Assembly (NCBI RefSeq): GCF_024139115.2
Contig: NW_026942982.1
Span: 186,001-250,000 of the forward strand
Reading direction: 5' to 3'
DNA: 64,000 nucleotides
Source of the DNA: Armigeres subalbatus
Taxonomy: Eukaryota; Arthropoda; Insecta; Diptera; Culicidae
Positions 1 through 11,800 of the stretch are shown here, in pieces. The first letter of the stretch is position 1, and every line of letters starts with the position of its first letter. The position numbers were made by a program, and so were the translations under genes. The notes under the pieces were generated by a model. That model had not been told where the DNA came from, searched no databases, and saw only the letters and a list, made by a program, of their open reading frames with translations.

Positions 1-147
1 TTTTTTCGACCTCAAGTCACTAAAGTCACTTTTTCTCGCAAAAAGTCACTATTTTCAACTATTTTGAAACTGTTGACTAAGATTTTATTTAAATAAAGCT
101 TTATGTACCCATCGGATGATGTTTTGATCATGGCGGAAATACAATTA
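1..147 (-). mobile_element. Outer copy (E') of a 2 kb TIR element, distal part, cut by the window edge
   Basis: This stretch is the reverse complement of about 1998-2142. It continues the inverted copy that resumes at 2206, so the two pieces are one element interrupted by the insertion at 148-2205. The last bases before the insertion are CAATTA, repeated at 2206-2211. The sequence is rich in GTCACT / AGTGAC subterminal motifs. The outer terminus of this copy lies off the left edge. No gene is supported. Confidence 0.75.
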
Positions 148-2205
148 CAGGGCTGGTAGCGACCGATGCAGCTCAAAAAAGTGACTTTAGTGACCAAAAC
201 TGATGGAAAAAGGGACCAAATAGTGACTTTCAGTTGCAGAAAAAGTGACCAAATAGTGACTTTCAGTTTCAGTTGCAAGTTCGATGAGACGAAATCAAGC
301 GTTTTTGGGTCGAATGAGAATCATCTTTCACTCACCACTCTTTTGCCTTAAAACGAACTCAGAAGAGAAACGAAAATCGTAGACGCTAACACAGAGAACA
401 GACGTTCATCTTCATTCGCAAACTTGTGTAAAAGTTTGTACTGGTCATTTTGAGGTATGTCGTTATGCCCCCGTTGCGCGGTGCTAGTGTGCTGATTAAT
501 ATGGTTAAAATTTGCCGTGTTTTACTTTTTAGCGCTAGTGTTCATTCCGAATCGCTCGTAGGCTCGCTCCTAGGTGGCAGCACTACATTGTTTATGTAGT
601 GTATGCCAACTCCATCAATTAGTGAGATTGAGTTTTTATGTCGGGCAGCCAGCGTTGGCGGCGCTGAGGTGCGATTTAAATCTTTACAAACGTTTTTACA
701 GAAAATTAGTTCGAGGATCCATGTCTGTTCTCTGTGCTTTTATCTACTCAGTAAAATTGTATTGGCCTTCCTTTTAATCTCACGGAAATTTTATTAAATA
801 TCAGTCAAAAACAGTACTCAAAACTATGAGTAGTCTTCCGAGAAAATCAAATTTTTACGCCACTGGAAGTGAGCGAAACATGGTTATCACTCATAAGACC
901 TGTTTTCTTTTCTGAAAAATTATTTCTAGGCAAAAATCTGCGTGAAGGAGCATACCCTTCACGTGAGAATCAGTGAAAACTAAGTTCACTGGATTAGCTG
1001 AATACCTATTTAAGAAAGATGCACGATTTATCATAGGTGCCACGGAAGTTATTGGAATTTTCAGTGCAAAAAAAAACAACAGTACGGATCGTTCGGGTAA
1101 AAAAATTATGAAGATCCAGTACAACGAGTCTGGGATTGAACGCTCAACCTCCTGCTTATACTGCAGGACTATGCTCTCTGAACTATTTAAATATTTTTCT
1201 TCCAAAATACGCAGATTTGCTGTACGTATTCATGAAAGATTTTTGCTATGGAATTCGATAGCGCATGCAATCTTCAAAATTGGGGAGACTTTATTCTCTC
1301 TATAACATCTACTCAATAAATTTTGTTTTAGAGCAAACCCTTCATCACATCTGTCAAATCTACAAAAAAATATCCGCTTGAGAACAAATTTATATTTTCT
1401 TGAATTTGTTTGCCAAACTTCTCAAGTCTCAGAATCAAGTCTCCTCATATTGTGACAACAACTCAACATCCAATTATCCTGAAATTGTGGTGGAATTATC
1501 AGTGAAGATCATTTAGCGTATTGACGGCTTGTGCTGTGAAAAAATGATAGCATTTTGTCAATATTAGGGGAAGTTGTTCAAATTTTGCTAGTCACTAAAA
1601 AACATCTTTAGGAGGGACAAACAAAGTAAATAATAGAGTAAATAAGGTTGTCAATCAAAAAATAATTCGCCACATGACGATCATTTGTCTAGAGGATCTA
1701 TAATAAAAGTACGCTCTAACAATACTGCTATAGTTCTCGGTAAAACAGCGGAGAATTAAGTCTCCCAAGGGGTCAAGTCTCCCAAGGAATCAAATCTTCC
1801 CACCTTCTCCTACTGTATAAAGTTTAAGCTTCAAAACAAAATCGGAATTGGCAGGTCTCCTGCTTGCATGACTGTATACCAATTTATAAATTGTGACGTG
1901 AAACACCTTCAATTAGCTACTGGTGAAATGCCAGTTAAAGCAGCGATTTAAATGGCTGGCGAAGTTTCAGCACGATCATTTTTTAAGATCCGTAATTGTA
2001 TTTCCGCCATGATCAAAACATCATCCGATGGGTACATAAAGCTTTATTTAAATAAAATCTTAGTCAACAGTTTCAAAATAGTTGAAAATAGTGACTTTTG
2101 CGAGAAAAAGTGACTTTAGTGACTTGAGGTCGAAAAAAGGGACTTTTTAGTGACTTGCCCGAAAAAAGTGACCAAGTCACTAAAAGTGACCCGCTACCAG
2201 GCCTG
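148..2205 (+). mobile_element. Inner copy (E) of a 2 kb TIR element, inserted into another copy of itself
   Basis: The element begins CAGGGCTGGTAGCG and ends with the inverted form CGCTACCAGGCCTG. It is flanked by the direct repeat CAATTA (142-147 and 2206-2211), which is present only once at the corresponding site inside the element itself (about 1994). Both ends carry clustered AGTGAC / GTCACT motifs. The interior has no open frame preserved between the two copies: a reading frame of about 110 codons near 973-1305 is frameshifted in the second copy (2903-3226). It is therefore probably non-autonomous. The TIR start resembles hAT ends, but the 6-bp target duplication does not fit the usual 8 bp, so the superfamily is open. 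It carries a MITE at 390-736. Confidence 0.75.
390..736. mobile_element. MITE with CACAGAGAACAGAC terminal inverted repeats
   Basis: The ends are CACAGAGAACAGAC and GTCTGTTCTCTGTG. The segment is absent from the second copy of the host element, where the sequence runs directly across the junction (near 3460), giving an empty-site control. The same TIR family recurs at 9291-9550 with unrelated internal sequence. Confidence 0.7.
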
Positions 2206-3702
2206 CAATTACGGATCTTAAAAAATGATCGTGCTGAAACTTCGCCAGCCATTTAAATCGCTGCTTTAACTGGCATTTCACCAGTAGCTAATTGAAGGTG
2301 TTTCACGTCACAATTTATAAATTGGTATACAGTCATGGACCTGCCAATTCCGATTTTGTTTTAAAGCTTAAACTTTATACAGTAGGAGAAGGTGGGAAGA
2401 TTTGATTCCTTGGGAGACTTGACCCCTTGGGAGACTTAATTCTCCGCTGTTTTACCGAGAACTATAGCAGTATTGTTAGAGCGTACTTTTATTATAGATC
2501 CTCTAGACAAATGATCGTCATGTGGCGAATTATTTTTTGATTGACAACCTTATTTACTCTATTATTTACTTTGTTTGTCCCTCCTAAAGATGTTTTTTAG
2601 TGACTAGCAAAATTTGAACAACTTCCCCTAATATTGACAAAATGCTATCATTTTTTCACAGCACAAGCCGTCAATACGCTAAATGATCTTCACTGATAAT
2701 TCCACCACAATTTCAGGATAATTGGATTTTGAGTTGTTGTCACAATATGAGGAGACTTGATTCTGAGACTTGAGAAGTTTGGCAAACAAATTCAAGAAAA
2801 ATATAAATTTGTTTTCAAGCGGATATTTTTTTGTAGATTTGACAGATGTGATGAAGGGTTTGCTCTAAAACAAAATTTATTGAGTAGATGTTATAGAGAG
2901 AATCAAGTCTCCCCAATTTTGAAGATTGCATGCGCTATCGAATTCCATAGCAAAAATCTTTCATGAATACGTACAGCAAATCTGCGTATTTTGGAAGAAA
3001 AATATTTAAATAGTTCAGAGAGCATAGTCCTGCAGTATAAGCAGGGAAGTTGAGCGTTCAATCCCAGACTCGTTGTACTGGATCTTCGCAATTTTTTACC
3101 CGGAACGATCCGTACTATTGTTTTTTTTTTTGCACTGAAAATTCCAATAACTTCCGTGGCACCTATGATAAATCGTGCATCTTTCTTAAATAGGTATTCA
3201 GCTAATCCAGTGAACTTAATTTTCACTGATTCTCACGTGAAGGTAATGCTCCTTCACGCAGATTTTTGCCTAGAAATAATTTTTCAGAAAAGAAAACAGG
3301 TCTTATGAGTGATAACCATGTTTCGCTCACTTCCAGTGGCGTAAAAATTTGATTTTCTCGGAAGACTACTCATAGTTTTGAGTACTGTTTTTGACTGATA
3401 TTTAATAAAATTTCCGTGAGATTAAAAGGAAGGCCAATACAATTTTACTGAGTAGATAAAAGAGCGTGTACGATTTCCGTTTCTCTTCTGGGTTCGTTTT
3501 AAGGCAAAAGAGTGGTGAGTGAAAGATGATTCTCATTCGACCCAAAAACGCTTAATTTCGTCTCATCGAACTTGCAACTGAAACTGAAAGTCACTATTTG
3601 GTCACTTTTTCTGCAACTGAAAGTCACTATTTGGTCCCTTTTTTCATCAGTTTTGGTCACTAAAGTCACTTTTTTGAGCTGCATCGGTCGCTACCAGCCC
3701 TG
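2206..3702 (-). mobile_element. Outer copy (E') of the 2 kb TIR element, main part
   Basis: Reverse complement of E, ending at GGTCGCTACCAGCCCTG (3686-3702), the mirror of the left terminus at 148. By eye the copies differ at few positions, including a 9-bp indel near 2338 and the absence of the 347-bp MITE. With E it forms an inverted repeat with arms of about 1.5 and 1.85 kb and a spacer of about 205 bp. Confidence 0.75.
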
Positions 3703-3865
3703 TAAGACGAGTTTGTACCTTCCCATTCGGTCCCGCCACTTGATTGTACCTTGACAGATACGTATTTCGACCTCAACAGTAAGGTCGTCTTCAGTGCTTC
3801 GTATACGTATCTGTCAAGGTACAATCAAGTGGTGGAATTGGATGGGAGGGTGCAAACTCGTCTTA
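3703..3865. repeat. Hairpin-forming MITE-like repeat
   Basis: TAAGACGAG at the left end matches CTCGTCTTA at the right end, and about 60 bp of each side pair. Examples are CCACTTGATTGTACCTTGAC and its complement around 3738 and 3813. The central sequence is a CGACCTCAACAGTAAGG-type motif. It abuts the end of the previous element directly. Confidence 0.65.
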
Positions 3866-4019
3866 TGACAAGGGCAAAATTGTTCTTCAATTTAATTTTG
3901 GCTCAACATTCGACCAATTTTGCACCTAGAAAAAAAAAAAAAAAATTCGAGACGTCAAAAAATGCGTTGTTTGTCGAGTTGGTATTGACTAGGTCAAGAA
4001 ATCGACTGAGGCAATAGAA

Positions 4020-4140
4020 TGGAATAAAATTATTGACGGGAAAGGTTAATTTCGCGGTTTTTCGCGAAAATGTTTAAATTTCGCGGCTAACATCAAATTT
4101 CGCGGATTTCGCGGCTTCCGCGAAATCGCGAATTTCCACC
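4020..4140. repeat. Short CGCGAAA-rich repeat cluster
   Basis: TTTCGCGG / CCGCGAAA motifs recur at least seven times on both strands. They look like the subterminal repeats of a DNA transposon, but no matching second end was found. No gene is present between 3866 and 4146. Confidence 0.35.
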
Positions 4141-4146
4141 ACCCCT

Positions 4147-4398
4147 ACTCATGATATACGAATGCAAAAATGGTAACCTGGCTTAGAAACCTCGCAGTTA
4201 ATAACTGCCCGAGTAGCACACTTGTCATATACCAGTCCCTGTGACTCATATGCAACCAATTCCAGTCACATTTGAGTTGCTGCAACAAAATCGATCTGAA
4301 TTGTGCTACTAGGGTGTGGAAGTGCTTAGTGAACACTAAGCTGCGAGGCGGCTCTGTCCCAGTGTGGGGATGTAATGCCAATAAGAAGAAGAAGACTA
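4147..4398 (+). mobile_element. Feilai-type SINE, 5'-truncated, split by a MITE
   Basis: It starts at the internal CTCATGATATACGAATGC motif and ends with GGGGATGTAATGCCAATAAGAAGAAGAAG. The 5' tRNA-like half (A and B boxes) is missing. It is interrupted at 4208-4314. Its tail joins the truncated reverse-transcriptase frame of an R1-like LINE on the minus strand. Confidence 0.85.
4208..4314. mobile_element. 107-bp MITE inside the SINE, 2-bp target duplication
   Basis: The ends are CCCGAGTAGCACA and TTGTGCTACTAGGG. Removing it with one copy of the flanking TG restores the canonical SINE sequence AATAACTGTGGAAG seen in the other copies here. Related ends occur at 13744-14435. Confidence 0.75.
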
Positions 4399-4690
4399 GT
4401 TTCTGGATCTTCCACCTATCCAGAAAGATACCATCTACTAGGCATTCCTGCAGCACCATCCTGAACAAATCTGGAAACGCCAGTATTGCATTTTTTAGAG
4501 CCATGTTTGGAATTCCATCCGGACCCGGAGCTTTCTTCATCTTCGGACCTTTCGCCACTGATGACAGCTCGTCGTTGGGGACTAGCATACCTGCAATGGA
4601 TACTTCGTCTTCATCTGCGTATGGTGTAGGCGGCCACATCATAGAATCATGCTGCGGGAAGAGACCGTCAACGATGATCTTCAGCTTCAC
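4395..4690 (-). pseudogene. R1-like reverse transcriptase, N-terminal fragment
   Basis: The frame reads through MMWPPTPY and KKAPGPDGIPNMALKNAI, the conserved block just ahead of the RT fingers in R1-clade LINEs. It then reads LDRWKIQKLV before running into the tail of the SINE. The catalytic FADD region is absent. It is a truncated relic with no expected function. Confidence 0.75.
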
Positions 4691-5533
4691 TTCACGCGCT
4701 GGCCAGGAGTCTCCTCTTACTGCTACTAATCGCAGAACTGTTTGACATGATTCTGGTCAACGCTGAGATCGCTTTTTTGCCTTCTTGCAAGCATAATCGA
4801 CGTGGCTATTGGAACTGTGCCGGTCGTCGATCATTACCCCTACATTTTTTACCTCTCGCTTCGTGCTGGCTATTTCTTCCCTGTTTAACGCATTTTTTCA
4901 CTTCTATAGTTATCACAGCGCAGTAGCGGTTTCTTCTCCTCTTTTGCTTCTTGGTTGCTTCGACGATTACCCGGATAGCGTCACTGTGGACCCTGTTCTT
5001 CCAAAATCCGAATCCGTCCTCACCTTCGGCAGCAGTACTAACTTTTGCCGCTTCCAGCAATCGGGGAAGTTTCCTTCGTCTATGCACTTCTACAATGCGG
5101 TGCGAAACATATCCGGATTCTCCAGGATCCCCGTTTTCAAGACCAGTTTGGGGATACGATCTTGTCCAGGAGACTTATTTGTGTTGAGGCTTTTTGCTGC
5201 CGGCTTTCGCATCCGCGTTGCAGCAGAGCTCTTTCATGCAAGCTACCTTATTGAGCCCGATTTTTTTGACAGCAGCTTTAGCCGCCCTACACACGTGTCT
5301 GCGCTCTTATATTTCTACGTCGTTGCGTGCTCTCTGTATCCTCCTCCTTGCTTGAAAACAGCTGCGAGGGAGTTCGGCGATCATTTCATTCCACTAGTAA
5401 ACTGGCTTACGTGCATACCGTGGCTGTATCTTTTTCGGCATCGTAGACTCGAGTCAATACTGCAATAAACTCGACCGGACTCAGATTTTGCAGATTGCAC
5501 TCGAATCGCATTGCTTCCCCAAACACATCATTG

Positions 5534-5995
5534 TCAAAGGCTTCTGTTTTCCACTTTCACTGATCTCGCGTGGTTGCGAATGTACCCTCCCTCCGACATA
5601 ATACCGGACCGCTTAATGGTTTCTTTGCATATAGTCCTCGCAGACTCTCCAGTTCGTGTTGCTAAGGCAGGACTGCACAAGGTAACATCGATGATGGACT
5701 CTCTGTCATCCCTTTGATATGTGCTCGTCGAACCTTCAATAACTAAATCATTGAGCCTGACAAGTGCTTCTAGTAGACTCTTACCTCTAGGGTTAGTCCA
5801 ACGGCTGCCCCACAATACTGTCCAGGCGTGGAAGTCGCCAGCAATGATGGCTGGCCTCCTGTCTATATGGTTCTCTGCTACCTTATCCAGCATCCGGTTG
5901 AAACGATCAATCGCCCAATGTGGGGTGAGTAGCAGTCACATATAGAAATACCGTTGACTTTGGCGATCACGAAGCCTTCGGCTGCACGATACACA
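5534..5995 (-). pseudogene. R1-like LINE endonuclease, C-terminal fragment
   Basis: The frame contains AGDFHAWTVLWGSR, TNPRGKSLLEAL and DRESIIDVTLCSP. These correspond to the GDFNAW, NxRG and SxIDxT blocks of the apurinic-type endonuclease that nicks target DNA in R1-clade LINEs. Upstream in another frame lies a CSCYSPH-like stretch. Downstream the link to RT (5460-4700) is frameshifted. Confidence 0.75.
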
Positions 5996-6029
5996 ATTTC
6001 TTGGTAAAGGAATCTTCCAACCGTACAGC

Positions 6030-7240
6030 ATTTTTTCAAAACTTTATTAACGTGTTTTTTTTAATCTAGATAAATTTCAACACTAGTCGTTCCAGCTTCA
6101 TTCGCTACCTAATTACCATTACCTGGTGGGATCCGCGTATGGATCAGAGATTGTTACCGACGTAATCGGCAGCAACCTATGGCTATTTTAGATCATAAAA
6201 CAAACAGTTGTTCTTCGTTAGGTTAATAACATTGTTTTTATTGTATTTATTGTATTGTAATTCATTTAAAGATAAAATTGTTCATTTAATTCGAAATTAG
6301 TTTGAGAACCCATGCTTAATATTATATATAAAACTCGAACTTTAAAATTCACCCATGGAGACTTTGTAAGACCCCTCGCAAAAGGGAGCAAACTGGGGAT
6401 GCTGCAACACCAGATCCTGGAGAATAGTGGAACGAAGGACTCAGGAAGAGGGGGAGCATGGTGGAGAATGGAAGAAGGAAGATTTTTAAAATGGATGGGA
6501 TGAGTAGCTCTGGGTCTGAGGAAGAGGATCAGTATTGTTCGGGATAAGGAAGCAACATAACGTAAATTTTAGAAAAAGTTCCTCGTAGATGTTCGAAGCG
6601 ATATTCGGTTTTTGCCAGGTGGCATTTCTAAAAAAGTTGAGCGCGTAGATTTTCGGAGGAGAATTCCTCAAAAAGTGCCGAGTGAAGCTTTTAGTGCAGA
6701 ACCGCGGTTTCTACGTGTAAGCTCAACGGGACGCACCGGTACACGCCACGTCGCTTCTTAGCGTGCCCCCGGTTTTTCAACATCCCGACAAAACCGACTC
6801 CGTAGCCTACCGCAAACGGCTACTGGGATTTCGCTCTCAACCAGATTGCACAAGGTGCATACACCCTTCGCGGCGGTACACATCTCTTCAGTGGAGACGT
6901 ACCCAAGAACGGTGACAATTCCCGCCCGTGGCCAGCCGCTCGGCGGCGAGATTCAAAATTTGAGAGGAAGTCATCTGAGCAACGTCGCCGCAGCACCGTC
7001 AGCAACGAGCATCGACCCGAGTGACGCGACGCTCATAGCATCTCAACGCTCTAACACGTGATCCAAGTACGCAAGGTATGCAATAACCCTCCCCCTCCCA
7101 CCAACATCTGACGCAACAGAACGGGCCCCAACGACGATCAACACCAAGTAATAATCGCCCCAGTCTCAGTAGAAAATTAATAAATTTAAAATACCAAAAC
7201 GAACCCCTCTTGTTTTAGCTTGGTTATAAAACGAATGCAA
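6030..7240. other. No gene recognised; unassigned repeat-like DNA
   Basis: 6030-6320 is AT-rich. 6720-7140 is GC-richer, with an open plus frame of about 70 codons that resembles nothing I know. It ends in a TTAATAAATTTAAAATACC stretch that could be a polyadenylation region of a retroelement. No domain, RNA gene or clear repeat unit was found. Confidence 0.3.
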
Positions 7241-7511
7241 CTTTCATCTAGGTAGAGGCCTATCCATTGTTCGCTCGATCGGTTGGCAGGTGAGTATAGG
7301 CTTGTCCAGTTTTCCGTGGTCTAAAGCCGACCCTGAGATAACACCAAGGTGAGCTGGCCCAGGCGTGTGGACGCCAACACCCCAGAACGGGTGGACGTTC
7401 ACGGTGATTTCAAGATGCTTGCAACATCGCACTCCTAGTCCCTCGCAGATTGCCGTAGCAAGTGCTGCGCAGTATCATAGTGGTTGAGGTTAATTTTGTT
7501 TTATCCACAAT

Positions 7512-7690
7512 TTACTTGACATCACCTGTTTGAACGCTGTACATTTTTGACCACCAGTAACATGGTCTCTGCATCAATCCACTTTGTGTCTTATGACCTT
7601 CTTCTCCGCATCTTCTACAAAGTTTCGACCTATCTGGGATTCTATATCTACATGAGAATAGTTCCCGGGTAGAAGCTGTGATATTGATAA
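7512..7690 (-). pseudogene. LINE ORF1 zinc-knuckle fragment
   Basis: The minus frame reads RIPDRSKLCRRCGEEGHK, a single recognisable CCHC-type knuckle preceded by basic residues, as at the end of R1-like ORF1 proteins. The following knuckle is degraded. The 5' side is broken by the hairpin element at 7664. Confidence 0.5.
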
Positions 7691-7985
7691 CAAAACATGA
7701 TATGAACTTGTTTGAAATAAGAGTAAAAATAACAAGCGAAAATAACAAAAATTTGCACCGAAATATCATAAAAATATCAGGTTTTGCTATTAACAAGAAC
7801 AAACTAATAGCTCAAGATATTGATAAGTTCTTGTTAATAGCAAAACCTGATATTTTTATGATATTTCGGTGCAAATTTTTGTTATTTTCGCTTGTTATTT
7901 TTACTCTTATTTCAAACAAGTTCATATCATGTTTTGTTATCAATATCACGTTTTACTGTTAATGAGCTATTATCGTCTACCCGGG
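7664..7985. mobile_element. Fold-back MITE with 123-bp arms that look identical
   Basis: The outer ends are CCCGGGTAGA and TCTACCCGGG with TT on both sides, a possible 2-bp target duplication. Inside, 7678-7800 and 7827-7949 are reverse complements with no mismatch that I could find, and the loop is 26 bp. Both strands show long chance open frames because of the symmetry; they are not genes. Confidence 0.8.
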
Positions 7986-7989
7986 TTTC

Positions 7990-8277
7990 CACCAACGTTT
8001 TCCGGAGTTGTCGAGTCTCATTCCCATAAAAACTGCAATAACAAATGACGGCAATCCATAGTATTGTTAAACTATTTTGAAGCCATTTGACTATATTATA
8101 AGCTTTTCATAAAAGCCTTCTTCGTCTTAACTCGGGTAAAGGGTAAGCTTAGAATTTTCAAAGGGTTAGCTAGAATTATGGTATTTCTTTCCATTAAAAT
8201 AAAAAAATCGTAAAGTTTTTAAAATATGTACCAACAAAAATGTTTGTATGTACCTATTATTCATGTTGTTAATCCAA
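7990..8277. other. AT-rich flank, probable 3' end of ZAD-A
   Basis: This is the downstream side of the minus-strand stop codon at 8278-8280. No canonical AATAAA was seen close to the stop on that strand. No other gene or repeat was recognised. Confidence 0.35.
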
Positions 8278-8803
8278 TCAACTTTCTTTTTTTGGTGCAG
8301 ATGCCTGAGCCCGAACGCCATCCTTTCTCTGGTGTGTTTTCATATGGGTTTTGAGATTGCTGTTCCGATAGAAGGCTCTACCACAAAGTTCACAGGCAAA
8401 CTCTCTTGGTAGGTGCATTCTCAAATGGTTTCTCATTGAGCCACTGAAAAGAGGAGGCAAGGTGTTACGTTTATAAATCAATAATACATTAATGAATACG
8501 TTTTTAACTAACGGGCAAAGAAACTTGCGACCACACTCGGGGCACGGGACTGATGGTTCTTCGAAATGCGTTCGTTTATGCCGACAGAATGCCGTCCGTT
8601 GGTAGAAAGTCTTCTCGCACACCGGACACACATATTTCCGGTCCTTGGTATGCGTTGACAGGTGCGCCTTCAAGCCGTTTCTCTGCGAAAACTCCTTTCC
8701 GCATTCTTCGCACTTATATTCTTTGGCTCGCGTGTGGATGTTCAGGTGGCGGTACCAGTTTGACTTTGTGTTGAAGTCCTTCTCACAGTACGGACATTGG
8801 TAC
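8278..8803 (-). CDS. ZAD-A exons 3 and 4: five-finger C2H2 block
   Basis: Exon 3 (8803-8513) follows the acceptor CCAACAG and encodes YQCPYCEKDF, YKCEECGKEF, YVCPVCEKTF and the start of PCPECGRKF. A 69-bp intron (8512-8444, donor GTTAGT, acceptor TTTTCAG) interrupts finger 4. Splicing gives a perfect C-X2-C-X12-H-X3-H unit, whereas reading through the intron destroys it. Exon 4 (8443-8278) completes finger 4 and adds FACELCGRAF, followed by a basic tail ending KKES. Finger linkers are irregular rather than TGEKP. Confidence 0.88.
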
Positions 8804-11800
8804 CTGTTGGATGAGTAATTTATATCATTTTTGCGACGGCGTATTTTTGAAAAGGGTGTTGATCATGGTCGGGATGTTGTAATCATTAATGTAGGTTTGT
8901 AAAGTACAGTTTTATCATCGGTATCAGTTGAATGTCCCCATGAGTGCAACTAGCAAGTCCGTTGAAGACAGTCCTATGTATTACCACGGAGATGATCCCC
9001 ATCTGAGGAAAACGCTGGAAATCGGTTTGATGGAAAGGCAGTAGCAGTAGATCAACTCCGAAAACACGAACTATGAATGTGTCATGGTCTTGGAGAAGTA
9101 AGCGAAAAAGTTGTGCTGTTTGAAAAAATCTCTGGCAATAACAACATGGTGGTTGAGGAATCGCTCTCCTCCCATTGACCAGCACACAAAGTTACAAAAG
9201 TGTTTAGTGATGGCCATAGGTACTGAACATTAAATCTACATCGGCCAAAAATGGAGACGGTTTTCTTATTGTCCACAATAAACACTGAGCCACAGAGAAA
9301 CAGACGTCTCACTCAACGTATGTTCCATCGTACACCTTTTTAACGGTTTATTTAACTTTTTTTGGTGGTCAATCGGCCACCGATGGCGCTTTCATCGATT
9401 TTGCTTGTGTTTGACGTTTGCACACTACCGCCATCTGGTTGCCGCTTGACCAATCACCGGGATTTCAGCATTGGGCGACAATGTTTTCGTGACGATTTTT
9501 TGACGATTTTGATTGCATTTTGTTCTAAGTGAGACGTCTGTTTCTCTGTGACTGAACTGTCATCGCGTCTAACAATCACTTTGGTCGCGTTAGAGCGTGC
9601 TAGAACCAAAACAACCAAATACCTACGGGTCCGGTCAAAGGCATTCGGCTCTAGAGATGGAAGTTAAACACTGCCGCAGACGGAACAAGCGTGCATGGAT
9701 GGACTTCCTGGCTGGCGAAGAATAGAAAGCCGCAACAACTGGGAATATGAGGGACGCGACCCAACTGATCAACTGGAGGGATGCAACTGTCAAATATCAA
9801 CGCACGATCAACCATCGACCTCTCGGCATGACATAAAGGTAATATTATTACCTCTATTCATCATTATCTGTATCAACTCGTAAGCCCCATCGCTGTAGAA
9901 CATTAGAAACAGCTATCTAAGGCATGAAATCCAACAAGGATCGGGGGTCGATCGCATTAAAAGATATTTTAGTTACTAAATAAAGATTGTCGCTGTCGTC
10001 GCTGTCCGGAACATCTTTTGTTGGCGAGGATAGGGGATCTAAATGTCACCCAGCTAACCATTAAGCACTGTAATAAGCCTTATTTAAACCGTAAAGCAGC
10101 TTTTCAGTGCTTATAAGCTGTATATGTGTTTTTCAAATGCTTATTGGCAGTATAAACTTCAGGCAGTAAAAGAAGCCGTATATCGGTATTTAACGCTTTG
10201 ATGGAAAGCTGATCAGCCCTGTGGATACAAGCCGAATAAGGGAACTGTCAAAACCAATTTAGAGCTATCATTTATGACGTTTGGGTGAAATCAATAACAA
10301 TAATGCCTAGAGTTATACAACCTGTCTCTGTTACTCGCATTTGAAGCTGAAATACTTTCTAATGCCTACCATGTATGCTTCGCAGTAAATGATTAACATT
10401 TTTATAGAAAACTAAATCGTACTGCATGGAAAATACCGGATAAATGTTAGTGTCAAGCCAATGTTGATGATGAAACAAAACATGCACTACAAAATGATGC
10501 ATAATGCACGGGCAAATTAAGCTTGCTGAAGCATATTTTGGCAAAATGCTTTTAAAGACTACAGCGCCACTAGCGTTCTAGTACTTATGCTTCTACTTAG
10601 CATCCCGTCATGATGGAGCGCAGCAACGCGGCAACAACAATTATATTTAATGCCTAGTAGGCAATGCTTAATTTTGGCATGTAGATATATAAACCTTCTA
10701 GAATAAATTGTTCATTCTGCTTCTGACCACTAAAAGGAAGCTTCATTACGACTACAGTCAGTCAGTCAGTTCCAGTCCAATAGGTTATTTGTATTTATTT
10801 TTTTATTCATTGGACTGTGTACAAACATTAAAGACGTCCCAGCAAGCGGCAGCGAAATCTGGATGTAGAGATGTTGAAATCAAATTCATCGGACATTTCG
10901 TTGAAGCGATGGATCATGGGGATAATGGAACTGTTTACAGCATAGTTAGTAGCTTGTGGCTCCCCATGTAGCAGCGCTCGCGCTCGAAGCGTCCGGACAG
11001 GTGCGTATAAACTGATCCTCGACAGCAACTCAGGAGCATCGTATTCAGATGATAAAAGCTTGGCAATGAAAACACACTGAGCCACATTCCTCCGCTTGGC
11101 TAGAGTATCCAACCCGAGTAGACGACAGCGATCAGCGTAAGCAGGCAAGTTCAACGGGTCATTCCATGGAAGGTGGCGCAAAGCATATCTGACGAATCTT
11201 CTTTGGACAGCTTCGAACCGGTCACTCCATACAGCCTGGTAGGGATTCCAAACAACAGATGCAAACTCTAGTATTGAGCGTACCAGAGAGCAGTACAGTG
11301 CTTTGAAACACAACGGATCTTGGAACTCATTGAAGATTTTAAACATGAACCCAAGCTGGCGATTGGCTCTAACGATGGTATTTGAGAAGTGGCGGCTATA
11401 GGTAAGCTTTTCATCCAAAGCAACTCTCAGGTCTTTAACATGATCAACCCATTTAAGTTGAGAACCAGCAATACTGTAGTCAAACTGGATGAAATTGGTC
11501 GTTCGTCGGAAACTTATGACACAGCACTTCGGAATGCTCAGAACCATCATATTCCGAGTACACCAGTCATGCACTCCAAATAATCTAAACGTTGTTTCCA
11601 CCTGAATTTTCAGGTACATTTTACGTGCACACGTAGCTGCAAATGCTTCAGAAAATTCAGGTGAAACTTACGTGTCCGGTGAATTCTATCCAAAACTCAG
11701 GTAGAACTTACCTGATTTTCACGTAGAATGAAATTTCTATCGGAAAATCCGGTAAAAGTTACGTGAATTTCAGGTGGAAAAAATCTACGTATTTATTCAG

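Larger units (their letters stand above)
4395..7690 (-). mobile_element. R1-clade non-LTR retrotransposon remnant
   Basis: Three separated minus-strand coding blocks fit one R1-like LINE in order: a gag-type zinc-knuckle end (about 7690-7512), an apurinic-type endonuclease end (about 5995-5534), and the start of a reverse transcriptase (4690-4395). The blocks are in different frames with stops between them, so the element is dead. Its 3' part is lost at the SINE junction at 4395. The intervening 6030-7240 is not recognisable as LINE coding sequence and may include other inserts. Confidence 0.55.

Noticed and set aside
973..1305. Open frame of 110 codons repeated in inverse at 2903-3226
   Set aside because: It belongs to the inverted copies of one non-coding element and is frameshifted in the second copy.
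148..3702. A dedicated fold-back transposon family with long inverted termini
   Set aside because: The CAATTA duplication shows that one copy inserted into another in opposite orientation, which explains the palindrome more simply.
4809..5468. Plus-strand frame of 219 codons
   Set aside because: It lies antisense to the R1-like LINE remnant and has no recognisable domain.
7678..7962. Overlapping open frames on both strands
   Set aside because: They are by-products of a perfect inverted repeat.
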